From a virus: a stretch of 64,000 bases of DNA. Shown here in pieces: positions 24,357-33,058 of this stretch. Where the stretch lies: positions 1 to 64,000 of the IMG/VR virus record IMGVR_UViG_3300027963_004416. The stretch is one strand, 5' to 3'. The translations under genes and the position numbers were made by a program. Below the pieces are notes generated by a model, which searched no databases, was not told the DNA's origin, and was given only the letters and a program-made list of their open reading frames with translations. Each line of letters starts with the position of its first letter. Position 1 is the first letter of the stretch.

Positions 24357-24542
24357 ATGTTTCGTAGTCAAGCTCAGCTTAAAGTTATGCGTGACCAGAA
24401 GGAATCTGCTATGAGCGGTTTCTTCTATAATCTAGTAGAGACAACACAATTTGCTTTAGAAGATATTCAGGACATGTTTCTAGAAGAATTTCCTGATGAG
24501 CATGACTTTCTTAATGAACTTGTTTCGGAGCTTGATAATTGA
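24357..24542 (+). CDS. Small acidic protein, function unknown
   Basis: 61 residues from ATG 24357, one base after the upstream stop. Mostly helical and acidic at the C terminus (FLEEFPDEHDFLNELVSELD). An upstream in-frame start at 24318 would overlap the previous gene and is less likely. Confidence 0.6.
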   Translation: MFRSQAQLKVMRDQKESAMSGFFYNLVETTQFALEDIQDMFLEEFPDEHDFLNELVSELDN

Positions 24543-24733
24543 TAGTAAAAGTAAGTAACTCCGGGCGTAAACCTTCGAAAAAAGCCCGCGATAAGCAAAA
24601 AGCTGCTTGGAAAGCATGGTGTGAAAAATATGGACTCAAAGAACAAACTAGTAAACAACGTCGACAATTGGCGATGGAATCTATCGTTAGAGAGTCCAGT
24701 CAGCTTAACAAGTTTGGACAAATCCAGAGATAA
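24539..24733 (+). CDS. Small basic protein, function unknown
   Basis: 64 residues from a TTG start that overlaps the preceding stop by 4 bases. The N-terminal half is Lys/Arg-rich (GRKPSKKARDKQKAAWKAW), which suggests nucleic-acid binding. Confidence 0.5.
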   Translation: MIVKVSNSGRKPSKKARDKQKAAWKAWCEKYGLKEQTSKQRRQLAMESIVRESSQLNKFGQIQR

Positions 24734-25151
24734 ATGGGATCAAAGGTTCTTAGATCTTGCAGCACACATAAGTAGTTGGTCTAAAGACCCTAGCACGAAG
24801 GTTGGAGCAGTTATAGTAAATGATAAAAATCATATTATCTCTCTTGGTTATAATGGTCTTCCTAGAGGCGTTGATGATTGTGAGGCTCGCTACAATCATC
24901 GAGATGTCAAATATAAATTTGTATGTCATGCCGAACGAAACGCCATCGATAATGCACACACCGATGTTACAGGGTGCACTATATACGTAACATTAATGCC
25001 GTGCAATGAATGTGCTAAATCAATCATTCAGCGCGGTATAAAAAGAGTTGTATGTAAGGCTTCAGATGAGATTAAGCCTTACCTCAACTGGGACGTAACT
25101 AAGGTTATGTTCGAGGAAGCTGGCATTCAGTTGGATGTCCTAGCTAAATAA
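24714..25151 (+). CDS. cd: Deoxycytidylate deaminase
   Basis: 145 residues from the proposed TTG. The zinc motifs HAE (72-74) and PCNEC (96-100) and the KDPSTKVGAVIV strand are diagnostic. It converts dCMP to dUMP for ThyX. In-frame starts at 24621 or 24630 would add up to 31 residues but overlap the previous gene by about 100 bases; typical family N termini favour the shorter form. Confidence 0.88.
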   Translation: MDKSRDKWDQRFLDLAAHISSWSKDPSTKVGAVIVNDKNHIISLGYNGLPRGVDDCEARYNHRDVKYKFVCHAERNAIDNAHTDVTGCTIYVTLMPCNECAKSIIQRGIKRVVCKASDEIKPYLNWDVTKVMFEEAGIQLDVLAK

Positions 25152-25155
25152 TAAC

Positions 25156-25201
25156 GCGATGCCTTCGGGGTCGCAATTTGCAATCTTGCTTAATTAAGGA
25201 G
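25156..25201 (+). promoter_or_regulatory. ROSE-like RNA thermometer candidate before hsp20
   Basis: The leader folds into a UUCG-capped hairpin (GCGAT..CC with GGGTCGC, 25156-25174) and a short stem pairing CTTGCTT (25185-25191) with AAGGAG (25196-25201) across AATT. The UUGCU anti-ribosome-site element with a central G-G mismatch is the hallmark of ROSE thermometers, which control small heat-shock genes. Function is inferred. Confidence 0.5.
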
Positions 25202-25207
25202 AAATTT

Positions 25208-25702
25208 ATGACTACAATTCCTAGTCTCTTTACCGGTTCTTATAAGGACCTCGATAAGTTCTTTGTTGGTTTCGATGAAACCTTTAACCGTCTGGCAAAG
25301 TTCCATGACGATGTAGCTAAGAACATTCCAAACTATCCTCCATACAACATCAAGAAGGTTGATGATAACAAGTACGTTATCGAACTCGCAGTGGCCGGCT
25401 TCGCTAAGCATGAGCTTGAGCTTGAGCTTATTGATAGCGTTCTTACAGTTAAAGGCCAATCTACTCTTGATTCTCTAACTGCTGATGGTGTTGATCAGAC
25501 CTATATCTACAAGGGTATTTCTGACCGTGCCTTCTCACGCAAGTTTAATCTCGCTGATACGGTTGAGATTAAAAATGCCGAATATCTAAACGGCATGCTG
25601 AAGGTTTTCCTTGAGCGTATTATTCCTGAACACAAAAAGCCAAAGAAGATCGAAATCAGTACTTCTTCTGATAAGCAACTTCTTACTGAAGATAAGGCTT
25701 AA
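25208..25702 (+). CDS. Small heat-shock protein (Hsp20/IbpA-like)
   Basis: 164 residues from ATG 25208 with AAGGAG upstream. The alpha-crystallin domain runs from about residue 35 (YPPYNIKKVDDNKYVIELAVAGF) to the conserved GMLKVFL near residue 140. Family members hold unfolded proteins; T4-like phages of aquatic bacteria often carry one. The leader may be temperature-controlled. The in-frame TTG at 25178 lies inside the leader structure and is unlikely. Confidence 0.93.
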   Translation: MTTIPSLFTGSYKDLDKFFVGFDETFNRLAKFHDDVAKNIPNYPPYNIKKVDDNKYVIELAVAGFAKHELELELIDSVLTVKGQSTLDSLTADGVDQTYIYKGISDRAFSRKFNLADTVEIKNAEYLNGMLKVFLERIIPEHKKPKKIEISTSSDKQLLTEDKA

Positions 25703-25703
25703 T

Positions 25704-25754
25704 CATGTGGCCCGTTACTGATGAAGAATGGGCATGGCTAAATCAGTGGAATTG
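25704..25754 (+). CDS. Possible 16-residue Trp-rich leader peptide
   Basis: ATG one base after the hsp20 stop opens a 16-residue reading frame with four Trp codons (MWPVTDEEWAWLNQWN). A strong hairpin follows 4 bases after its stop. The arrangement recalls attenuator leader peptides, but there is no clear ribosome site beyond the end of hsp20, so it may be chance. Confidence 0.3.
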
Positions 25755-25758
25755 AAGG

Positions 25759-25778
25759 AGGGGGCTTCGGCCCCCTTT
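25759..25778 (+). terminator. UUCG-capped GC hairpin
   Basis: AGGGGGC-TTCG-GCCCCCT, 7 perfect base pairs, followed by a short TT. It could end the hsp20 message or attenuate the next gene, whose likely ATG is 5 bases further on. Confidence 0.65.
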
Positions 25779-25781
25779 ACT

Positions 25782-25991
25782 ATGGAAACAATTATTAAGT
25801 GGGCATCATCTTTCTTCGTAGTGCTAGCAGCAGGGCTAACAGCATATGATATTACACCTATCAATTTTATCTTTTATCTTCTAGGTAATTTTGGTTGGAT
25901 GTATATTTCATTTAAGTGGAAAGAGTGGAGTCTATTCTTTGTAAGCACTATAATTACCATTCTCTACACTATTGGATATCTAAATGGCTAG
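25782..25991 (+). CDS. Small two-helix membrane protein
   Basis: 69 residues from ATG 25782 with two hydrophobic segments (about 8-42 and 50-67) separated by SFKWKEWS. No ribosome site is visible because the hairpin lies immediately upstream; translation might instead begin at 25734 and run through the hairpin sequence. It overlaps the next gene by 8 bases. Confidence 0.55.
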   Translation: METIIKWASSFFVVLAAGLTAYDITPINFIFYLLGNFGWMYISFKWKEWSLFFVSTIITILYTIGYLNG

Positions 25992-26277
25992 CATTAAAAT
26001 TGTTCGTATGATTAACGGGGAAGAGCTTATTGGCGAGCTTACCTTCGATAACGCAACTTTTTTCAAGCTCAAGAACATCGCTATTGTTCAGATGCTTCCA
26101 TCTCAATCTGGCAATTTTACTGTAGGGCTGATCCCTTTCGCCCCATATGCCGAAGAGGTTGAGTTTGCGTTTGACACCGTTCATCGTACGTGCACCTTCA
26201 CACCTAACGTTGAGCTCCTAAATAACTACAACCGTATTTACGGATCAGGGCTCGTAGTTGCTAAGACAATGAAGTGA
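25984..26277 (+). CDS. Small LSm-like beta protein, paralogue 2
   Basis: 97 residues. IKIVRMINGEELIGELTFDNATFFKLKN matches the start of the gene at 3939-4325 and the first Sm motif. Further strands (FTVGLIPFAPYAEEVEFAF) parallel PFAGNTKFSFYI in that paralogue. It lies just before DNA polymerase. RNA binding is inferred from fold resemblance only. Confidence 0.65.
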   Translation: MASIKIVRMINGEELIGELTFDNATFFKLKNIAIVQMLPSQSGNFTVGLIPFAPYAEEVEFAFDTVHRTCTFTPNVELLNNYNRIYGSGLVVAKTMK

Positions 26278-26292
26278 GATTAAATCTTCATA

Positions 26293-28830
26293 ATGAGATT
26301 TTATACTAACGTCCACCTGTATAAAGGTGAATTTCTAATTCGAGGTTATGAAAGCGGGGAACGAGTTCAATATACCGTTCCATGCGAGCCTTTCTTATTT
26401 ACTACCGACCGGGTAAGTCTTGATGAGTATAAAACTCTTCAGGGTCGTACAGTATATAAGAAGGTTTTTGATAATCCCTACGAAGCTAGAAACTATATTA
26501 AGGAAAATTCCGATATCTCCGGTAAAGAAATCTACGGGATGACTAACTGGGTATATCCGTTTATTAACGAACACTACTCCGGAGAGGTGGACTATGATGC
26601 GAAGAAAATCTCAGTTGTCTCAATCGATATCGAAATCGAGGCGACGGGCGGTTTTCCAGACATCTCGACAGCAGAAAGACCCCTCACAGCAATCACCCTC
26701 GCTAAAAACGGAAAATACGTCGTCTTCGGATATCACGAATATACCGTTACTGACGAAAACGTAACATATCTTCGTTGCAAGGATGAGCTAGATTTAATCA
26801 ATAAGTTTATTACCGTTTGGCGATCAAAGCAGTTTTTGCCTGATATCGTTACAGGCTGGAACGTAGAGTTCTTTGATATGCCTTACATCATTAATCGTGT
26901 TACGCGTTTGGTAGGACCGGAATCAGCTAAGCGACTTTCACCATGGGGTCTTCTATCAGAACGCGAGGTAGAAATAGCAGGCAAGACGTTTAATATTCCT
27001 ATCATCGTTGGCGTTACAATTCTTGATTATTTGCAACTTCACAAGAAGTTTTCGTTTACTAATCAAGAAAGCTATAAGCTAGATCATATTGCATTTGTTG
27101 AACTAGGTGAAAAGAAGCTAGACTATAATGCTCTAGGCTTTGATAATCTGGATGACTTCTATAAAAATGACTTCCAGAACTATATTAATTATAACATTCG
27201 AGACGTTCAGCTAGTTGACAGGCTAGAAGATAAGCTTAAGTTTATCGAGCAGGTATTTGCTCTAGCATACGATGCTAAGGTCAACTATCTTGATACGTTT
27301 ACTTCCGTTCGAATGTGGGATATTATTATCCATAACTATCTTATGGGTCAAGGTATTGTAGTTCCTAACTTTGACGTAGCTGACAGGCGGGAAAAGGACA
27401 AGCAGATTGTAGGTGCCTATGTTAAGGACCCTCAGCTCGGTATGCACAAGTGGGTGGTATCGTTTGACCTGAATAGTCTATATCCTCATCTAATCATGCA
27501 ATATAATATCTCACCTGAGACCTATAAGGGAACGTTTGCAGCACTTGCAACTGACTCAGGCATCGAAAAGATACTTAACGGAGCTCTAAACGATCTCTCA
27601 ATTAGAAACGAGATGCTAACGCAGAACTATACTGTTGCTGCTTCTGGCTGCTACTTTGATAGAGACTATCAAGGGTTTCTACCTAAGCTGATGGAACAGA
27701 TGTATAATGACCGCGTCAAGTATAAGAAGTTGATGATTGAAGCTAAGAAGAAGTATGAAGCTAATCCTTCGTATGAATTCGAGAAGGAAATTGCACGTTG
27801 TCATAATATGCAGCTTGCTAAGAAAATTCAGCTGAATAGCGCTTATGGTGCACTTGGCAATATGTTTTTCCGCTGGTTTGACCCTCGCTACGCGGAGTCA
27901 ATCACTAAGTCAGGTCAACTATCCATCCGCTGGATGGAAAAGAAGATTAATGAGTATCTAAACAAGACTCTTAAAACGAACGGCATTGATTACGTATTAG
28001 CTGTAGATACTGATTCAATGTATATTACCTTGGACAGACTAGTACAGCATGCTGCTCCGGATCAGACTGATGAAAAAACAGTTAAGTTTCTAGATAAGTT
28101 CTGCGACCAGGTGCTCGAGCCTTATATTGATAAATGCTATGAAGAGCTTGCTCTTTATGTAAATGCATACGATCAAAAGATGAAGATGAAGCGAGAAGTA
28201 ATCGCTAATAAGGGAATTTTCACCGCTAAGAAACGATACATCCTTAATGTCCATAACTCAGAAGGCGTGCAGTATGCGGAGCCTAAACTGAAGATGATGG
28301 GCATCGAAGCAGTTAGGTCTTCAACACCTGCGTCTTGTAGAACTCTTATTAAAAAAGCTATCAAGCTTATTATCGAGAAGACGGAAGACGATCTAATTAA
28401 TTTTATCGCGCAAGAGCGAGACGAGTTTAAGAAGCTTGGTTTTGATGCTATAGCGTTCCCTCGAGGGTGTAAAGAGCTGGACAAGTGGCAAGATAAGAGC
28501 GGCGGTAAGATATTTAAGACTGGTACTCCAATTCACGTTAAAGGTGCTATTCTCTATAATCATGCGTTGAAGGAGAGAGGCTTAGACAAGAGATATGATC
28601 TAATTAACAAAGGCGATAAGATTAAGTTCTGTTATCTAAAGTCGCCTAACTATCTCGGTGAGCACGTTATTACTACTCCTGGCAAACTGCCTAAGGAACT
28701 AGAGCTCGATCATATGATCGACTATGATAAGCAGTTTGAGAAGGCATTTATTGAGCCTCTCAAAGGTATTCTAGACGTTATCGGATGGGAAACAGAACGT
28801 AGAAGCACGCTAGAAGGATTTTTCGTATGA
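26293..28830 (+). CDS. 43: DNA polymerase (gp43, family B)
   Basis: 845 residues (T4 898). The 3'-5' exonuclease motifs SIDIEIE, GWNVEFFDMPY and YNIRDVQLVD are intact, followed by polymerase motif A SFDLNSLYPHLI, motif B KIQLNSAYGALGN and motif C VDTDSMYI. No split or intron interrupts it. It overlaps the next gene by 4 bases. Confidence 0.97.
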   Translation: MRFYTNVHLYKGEFLIRGYESGERVQYTVPCEPFLFTTDRVSLDEYKTLQGRTVYKKVFDNPYEARNYIKENSDISGKEIYGMTNWVYPFINEHYSGEVDYDAKKISVVSIDIEIEATGGFPDISTAERPLTAITLAKNGKYVVFGYHEYTVTDENVTYLRCKDELDLINKFITVWRSKQFLPDIVTGWNVEFFDMPYIINRVTRLVGPESAKRLSPWGLLSEREVEIAGKTFNIPIIVGVTILDYLQLHKKFSFTNQESYKLDHIAFVELGEKKLDYNALGFDNLDDFYKNDFQNYINYNIRDVQLVDRLEDKLKFIEQVFALAYDAKVNYLDTFTSVRMWDIIIHNYLMGQGIVVPNFDVADRREKDKQIVGAYVKDPQLGMHKWVVSFDLNSLYPHLIMQYNISPETYKGTFAALATDSGIEKILNGALNDLSIRNEMLTQNYTVAASGCYFDRDYQGFLPKLMEQMYNDRVKYKKLMIEAKKKYEANPSYEFEKEIARCHNMQLAKKIQLNSAYGALGNMFFRWFDPRYAESITKSGQLSIRWMEKKINEYLNKTLKTNGIDYVLAVDTDSMYITLDRLVQHAAPDQTDEKTVKFLDKFCDQVLEPYIDKCYEELALYVNAYDQKMKMKREVIANKGIFTAKKRYILNVHNSEGVQYAEPKLKMMGIEAVRSSTPASCRTLIKKAIKLIIEKTEDDLINFIAQERDEFKKLGFDAIAFPRGCKELDKWQDKSGGKIFKTGTPIHVKGAILYNHALKERGLDKRYDLINKGDKIKFCYLKSPNYLGEHVITTPGKLPKELELDHMIDYDKQFEKAFIEPLKGILDVIGWETERRSTLEGFFV

Positions 28831-29099
28831 ACTTAAAAATTAACGATGATTTTGACTTTGGATTTAGTTTAGTTAATGAGACTGAACTTGAAGCTGTTCA
28901 AGAAGCTCAAGAAACAGTAGTTTCTACTACTAAAGTAGCATCTGCTACAGCACAAAAAATAGATAAGCTCTACAATATGATAGTACCTCTATTAAATAAT
29001 CTTGCAAAAAATCCAGAGAAAGAATATATTTACTGGCCTAATCGTGTAGAAAAAATTGAAGCCTTTAGAGAAAAACTTAATGAGGTTTACAACGGCTAA
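28827..29099 (+). CDS. Small protein after DNA polymerase, function unknown
   Basis: 90 residues. The acidic N terminus is followed by a helical part ending YIYWPNRVEKIEAFREKLNEVYNG. Similar-looking small proteins follow DNA polymerase in marine T4-like phages. It is translationally coupled to gene 43 (ATGA). Confidence 0.7.
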   Translation: MNLKINDDFDFGFSLVNETELEAVQEAQETVVSTTKVASATAQKIDKLYNMIVPLLNNLAKNPEKEYIYWPNRVEKIEAFREKLNEVYNG

Positions 29100-29105
29100 T
29101 ATTCT

Positions 29106-29279
29106 ATGAAGTATTTTTATTATGCAGCAGATGAGTTCGGAGATAAGTTTCGTAAATTTGAAACTAAACGATATGCTGAGGTCTTTATTAATAAAAGAGA
29201 TGGATGGTACTTAATTAAGGAAGAGCGTATAATTAAGCCTATTATTGACTGGAATAACTTTGAAGAGGCTTTATTTTGA
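29106..29279 (+). CDS. 57-residue protein, function unknown
   Basis: ATG 29106 to TGA 29279, starting MKYFYYAADEFGDKF and rich in Tyr, Lys and Ile. It fills the gap between two genes and its stop overlaps the next start by 4 bases, which supports it as a real gene. Confidence 0.6.
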   Translation: MKYFYYAADEFGDKFRKFETKRYAEVFINKRDGWYLIKEERIIKPIIDWNNFEEALF

Positions 29280-29767
29280 AAGTGCATATCGGTAGGTATC
29301 CTAAAGATAGTACTAAAGAGCGTAAGATTGATATCCGTATCGACAAGTGGGATACATGGGGTATGGATCATACGCTTGCACTTATTATCCTTCCTATGCT
29401 TAAGCAGATTAAAGCTAACAAACAAGGTTCACCAGGAAGCCTTCCAGAATTTCAACAAACATCTGATCAATATCCTCAACTATGCTTTGACTTCTATGCA
29501 GACGGAAATCAAGATGCATGGGATGCTGGTCATAAGCATTGGATTGAAATCTTGGATAAAATGATTTGGTCATTTGAGCAAGTTCTAGACGATGATTGGG
29601 AAGAGCAATATTGGCTAGTCAAGCCTGAAATCGATTGGTACAAGGGTGGAGAAATTAAATGGAAGGTTCGAGGTGAATGTGACTGGGACGGTCGTATGAT
29701 GCATCTGCAACGTATCAATGAAGGTCTAGAACTCTTCGGTAATTATTATCAGGATTTGTGGGATTAA
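29276..29767 (+). CDS. Conserved-type phage protein, function unknown
   Basis: 163 residues from TTG 29276, coupled to the upstream stop. Very rich in Trp and Asp (for example DTWGMDHTLALIILPMLKQI and DDDWEEQYWLVKPEIDWYKGG). It looks like a soluble alpha/beta protein seen in T4-like phages, but I cannot name a function. Confidence 0.7.
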   Translation: MKVHIGRYPKDSTKERKIDIRIDKWDTWGMDHTLALIILPMLKQIKANKQGSPGSLPEFQQTSDQYPQLCFDFYADGNQDAWDAGHKHWIEILDKMIWSFEQVLDDDWEEQYWLVKPEIDWYKGGEIKWKVRGECDWDGRMMHLQRINEGLELFGNYYQDLWD

Positions 29768-29768
29768 T

Positions 29769-29945
29769 ATGATAGAAAAGTCTCAATTAGATGGTATTTT
29801 ATTTGCTATGGTTGGTGATGACACCTTGGTAGAGCGCTGGTGGAATGGTCCAAACAAAGCTTTTGATATGCAAAAACCAATCGATATATTTGAAGTTGAT
29901 TCTGAGCGAGTAATAGATTATATTATGAAATGTGCACGCTTTTAA
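29769..29945 (+). CDS. DUF2384/Xre-antitoxin C-domain-like mini protein
   Basis: 58 residues from ATG 29769. VERWWNGPNKAFDMQKPIDIFEVDSERVIDYI matches the toxin-binding C-terminal domain of Xre/MbcA/ParS antitoxins (W..PN.AF....P.D.......V..Y). The DNA-binding half is missing and no RES-type toxin gene lies nearby. It may act against a host toxin; this is inference. Confidence 0.6.
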   Translation: MIEKSQLDGILFAMVGDDTLVERWWNGPNKAFDMQKPIDIFEVDSERVIDYIMKCARF

Positions 29946-29958
29946 TAAAGGATAGACG

Positions 29959-31005
29959 ATGAGCTTTTTTAGAGATTTAGTGGAGACGATTAAAGATGAA
30001 GATACTTGTATTGCCGCTGACGGCAATGGCAGTGCTGAGTTTGGGGGCTTTATTGATACTGGCAGCTATATTCTCAACGCTGTCCTCTCTGGTAGCCTCT
30101 ATGGCGGCGTACCTGATAATAAAGTTACTGCTTTTGCAGGGGAGTCCGCTACTGGTAAAACTTTTTTCGTTCTTGGGGTCGTCCGATCTTTCCTTGACCG
30201 AAACCCAACCGGAGGAGTTGTCTACTACGACACCGAAGCGGCGGTCACAAAGCAGATGATGGAAGAACGCGGTATCGATACTAACCGAGTCATTATTGCA
30301 GAACCAGATACAATTCAGAAGTTTAAGACTCATGCGCTAAGAATGATCGAGGCATATGAAAAGCAGCCGGAAGAAAAGCGTCCTCCTATGATGTTTGTGC
30401 TTGATTCTCTAGGCCTGTTATCTACTTCTAAGGAAATGGAAGATAGTCTTGAAGGTAAGGATACGCGAGATATGACTAAATCGCAAGTCATTAAAGCTAC
30501 CTTCCGTGTACTTACATTGAAACTTGCTAAGGTGCGAGTTCCGATGCTAGTTACCAACCACGTCTATGAAATGGTTGGCTCTTATGTCCCTATGAAGGAG
30601 GTATCAGGTGGTTCAGGCCTTAAATACGCTGCCAGCACTATTGCAATGCTTAGCAAAAAGAAAGAAAAAGACGGAGATGAAGTTATCGGAAACGTTATCC
30701 GAGTCAAAATGTATAAGTCCCGTCTCTCTAAAGAGCACGCTCAAGCAGAAGTGCTACTTACTTACGACAAAGGCCTCGACAGATATTACGGGCTTCTAGA
30801 CCTAGCAGAGAAACATAATATCTTTGTTAAGTCATCAACCCGCTATGAATTACCAGATGGCTCTAAAGTATTTGGTAAGGAAATTAATCGTAACCCCGAG
30901 AAGTATTTTACAGAAGAAGTCATGGCAAGGCTAGAAGACGTAGCTAAGAAAGAGTTTAGTTACGGTGCAGGTCAACAATCACAGGTGACTGATACTGATG
31001 ATTGA
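29959..31005 (+). CDS. uvsX: Recombinase UvsX (RecA-like)
   Basis: 348 residues (T4 UvsX 391). Walker A GESATGKT lies at 61-68; MMFVLDSLGLL is Walker B and VTNHVYEMVGSYVP aligns with the loop regions. It forms the strand-exchange filament with UvsY. It overlaps the gp41 gene by 8 bases. Confidence 0.95.
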   Translation: MSFFRDLVETIKDEDTCIAADGNGSAEFGGFIDTGSYILNAVLSGSLYGGVPDNKVTAFAGESATGKTFFVLGVVRSFLDRNPTGGVVYYDTEAAVTKQMMEERGIDTNRVIIAEPDTIQKFKTHALRMIEAYEKQPEEKRPPMMFVLDSLGLLSTSKEMEDSLEGKDTRDMTKSQVIKATFRVLTLKLAKVRVPMLVTNHVYEMVGSYVPMKEVSGGSGLKYAASTIAMLSKKKEKDGDEVIGNVIRVKMYKSRLSKEHAQAEVLLTYDKGLDRYYGLLDLAEKHNIFVKSSTRYELPDGSKVFGKEINRNPEKYFTEEVMARLEDVAKKEFSYGAGQQSQVTDTDD

Positions 31006-32383
31006 AAAGAGTATCTTTTCTAACTTACTTTACAATGAAACGTTTGCACGTAAGACTCTTCCATTCCTTAAAGAAGATTATTTTCAGAATAAACTAGATA
31101 AGAAGCTCTATAAACTTATTGATGTTTATGTTGACAAATATAATACAGTGCCTACTAAAGCAGCACTGGTTATTGAGGCCGCTGAAGTAGCTGGTCTTAA
31201 TGACGAAGAGCATAAACTTCTAGTTGAGAACATTCAGACACTAGAAGAAGTAAAGTCTGATGAGCGCTGGTTAGTAGATCAGACTGAAAAGTTTTGTCAG
31301 GATAAAGCTATTTACAATGCTATTATGGAGTCTATTCAAATTATGAATGGACAGTCTGATAATGGTAAAGGTAATATTCCTAAAATTCTATCTGATGCAT
31401 TAGCAATATCGTTTGATACTCATATCGGTCATGATTTTTTAGACGATTACGAAGCCCGCTATGAATTTTATCATCAGAAAGAGAGAAGAGTTCCCTTTGA
31501 CTTAGATTACTTTAATACTATTACTAAAGGCGGACTACCATTAAAGACTCTTAATATTGCACTTGCGGGTACCGGTGTTGGTAAGTCATTGTTTATGTGT
31601 CACTGCGCAGCGTCTAACTTATCATCCGGTTATAATGTTCTTTACATTACAATGGAAATGGCTGAAGAAAAGATTGCAGAAAGAATTGATGCTAATCTTT
31701 TGAACGAGGCTATGGATATGCTTACTATGCTTCCAAAAGAGACATATGAAAAAAAGGTAGAGAGGGTTAAGAGTAAGACTACAGGCAAGCTTATTATTAA
31801 AGAATATCCTACTGCATCAGCTGGTGCCGGGCACTTCAGGCATCTTATGAATGAATTGAAGTTGAAAAGAAATTTCGTTCCTGATATAATCTATATCGAC
31901 TACTTAAACATCTGCATGTCTTCAAGGCTGAAGTATGGTTCGAATGTTAATTCGTATACGTATATTAAATCGATTGCTGAAGAACTACGCGGCCTCGCTG
32001 TTGAATTCAACGTTCCGATTGTTTCGGCTACTCAAACTACGCGTTCAGGTTATACTAATACTGATCTCGGTCTCGAAGACACTAGCGAGAGTTTCGGGCT
32101 ACCGGCGACTGCCGATTTTATGTTCGCTCTTATATCGACCGAGGAAATGGAAGATCTTGGCCAAATACTGGTCAAACAACTTAAGAACAGGTACAATGAT
32201 CCAAGCATGCATCGCAAGTTTGTGGTTGGTATTGACCGGGCGAAGATGAGACTTTATAACGTCGAGCAAGTCGCGCAAGACGATATTATAGATGATAAGC
32301 CCCTTTTCGATCAGTCTTCTACAGGAGAGAGGTTGAGGGGAGAAAAGAAGTTTAATAAAGATATTTTTGATACATTTAAATGA
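30998..32383 (+). CDS. 41: Replicative helicase (gp41, DnaB-like)
   Basis: 461 residues (T4 475). Walker A GTGVGKSL is at 191-198, Walker B is IIYIDYLN, and VPIVSATQTTRSG and the C-terminal arginine-finger region follow. It unwinds the fork 5'-3' and recruits the primase gp61 (58993-60009). The 4-base overlap with the next gene continues the operon. Confidence 0.95.
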   Translation: MIEKSIFSNLLYNETFARKTLPFLKEDYFQNKLDKKLYKLIDVYVDKYNTVPTKAALVIEAAEVAGLNDEEHKLLVENIQTLEEVKSDERWLVDQTEKFCQDKAIYNAIMESIQIMNGQSDNGKGNIPKILSDALAISFDTHIGHDFLDDYEARYEFYHQKERRVPFDLDYFNTITKGGLPLKTLNIALAGTGVGKSLFMCHCAASNLSSGYNVLYITMEMAEEKIAERIDANLLNEAMDMLTMLPKETYEKKVERVKSKTTGKLIIKEYPTASAGAGHFRHLMNELKLKRNFVPDIIYIDYLNICMSSRLKYGSNVNSYTYIKSIAEELRGLAVEFNVPIVSATQTTRSGYTNTDLGLEDTSESFGLPATADFMFALISTEEMEDLGQILVKQLKNRYNDPSMHRKFVVGIDRAKMRLYNVEQVAQDDIIDDKPLFDQSSTGERLRGEKKFNKDIFDTFK

Positions 32384-32850
32384 AATATTACAAATACGAT
32401 TATGAAGAAGGAAAGCTGGCTAACTTTACTATTCGTGGTCGTAGTAGAAAAATTCTAAGAAATGCTGTGGAGTTTTTCGCTTCAAAGATTTTTACTCAGA
32501 ACTCACTTTATAAGATACATTTCTTTATCAATGTAAAGAATAAACTTGAACAATCTGCTCTTGGTTATTGCTCGTTTAATAATGACTTTAATGAGCCGGA
32601 GTTTGATATTGAGATACTAAATACTAAAGATATTGATGATATGCTTTCTACTCTGGCTCATGAAATGGTTCACGCTAGACAATATTATAGGAAAGAGCTT
32701 AAATTCTCTAATAATAAGAATTATTGGAAGAAGCAAGAACATAGTGAGGATGACGGAATTAACAGTCCATGGGAACGAGAAGCTTATATTAACGAAAGAA
32801 TCCTACTAGACCTTTTTAGAGATAATTATGACAGAAAAGAAAAAAGCTAA
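32380..32850 (+). CDS. SprT-like zinc metalloprotease, copy 1
   Basis: 156 residues with LAHEMVHARQYY (HExxH at 94-98) and a downstream WEREAYINE that may give the third ligand, as in SprT-like proteins. Such proteases can remove DNA-protein crosslinks. It is in the replication operon directly after gp41. A second, diverged copy is at 36646-37155. Confidence 0.75.
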   Translation: MKYYKYDYEEGKLANFTIRGRSRKILRNAVEFFASKIFTQNSLYKIHFFINVKNKLEQSALGYCSFNNDFNEPEFDIEILNTKDIDDMLSTLAHEMVHARQYYRKELKFSNNKNYWKKQEHSEDDGINSPWEREAYINERILLDLFRDNYDRKEKS

Positions 32851-33058
32851 AGAAAAGTCATATCACCTTTATGTTTCTCTTAATTCAATTAAGGTTGGTG
32901 ACTGGACTGTTAAAGCAAGTTCTATGGGTAGTAGAGGGATTCTTCTAATTCTTTTTAATGAAAAGACTATTGAATCTATTACTAGGTATTTTACAAATGA
33001 AATAGAGGCCGCTAGCTTTATGTCCGATCTAGGAGCTAGGGCCTCTAATAGAGCTTAA
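32828..33058 (+). CDS. Small protein, function unknown
   Basis: 76 residues; a Lys-rich start is followed by likely beta strands (YHLYVSLNSIKVGDWTVKAS). It overlaps the SprT-like gene by 23 bases and meets the minus-strand block with a 4-base overlap of the stop codons. Confidence 0.65.
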   Translation: MTEKKKAKEKSYHLYVSLNSIKVGDWTVKASSMGSRGILLILFNEKTIESITRYFTNEIEAASFMSDLGARASNRA

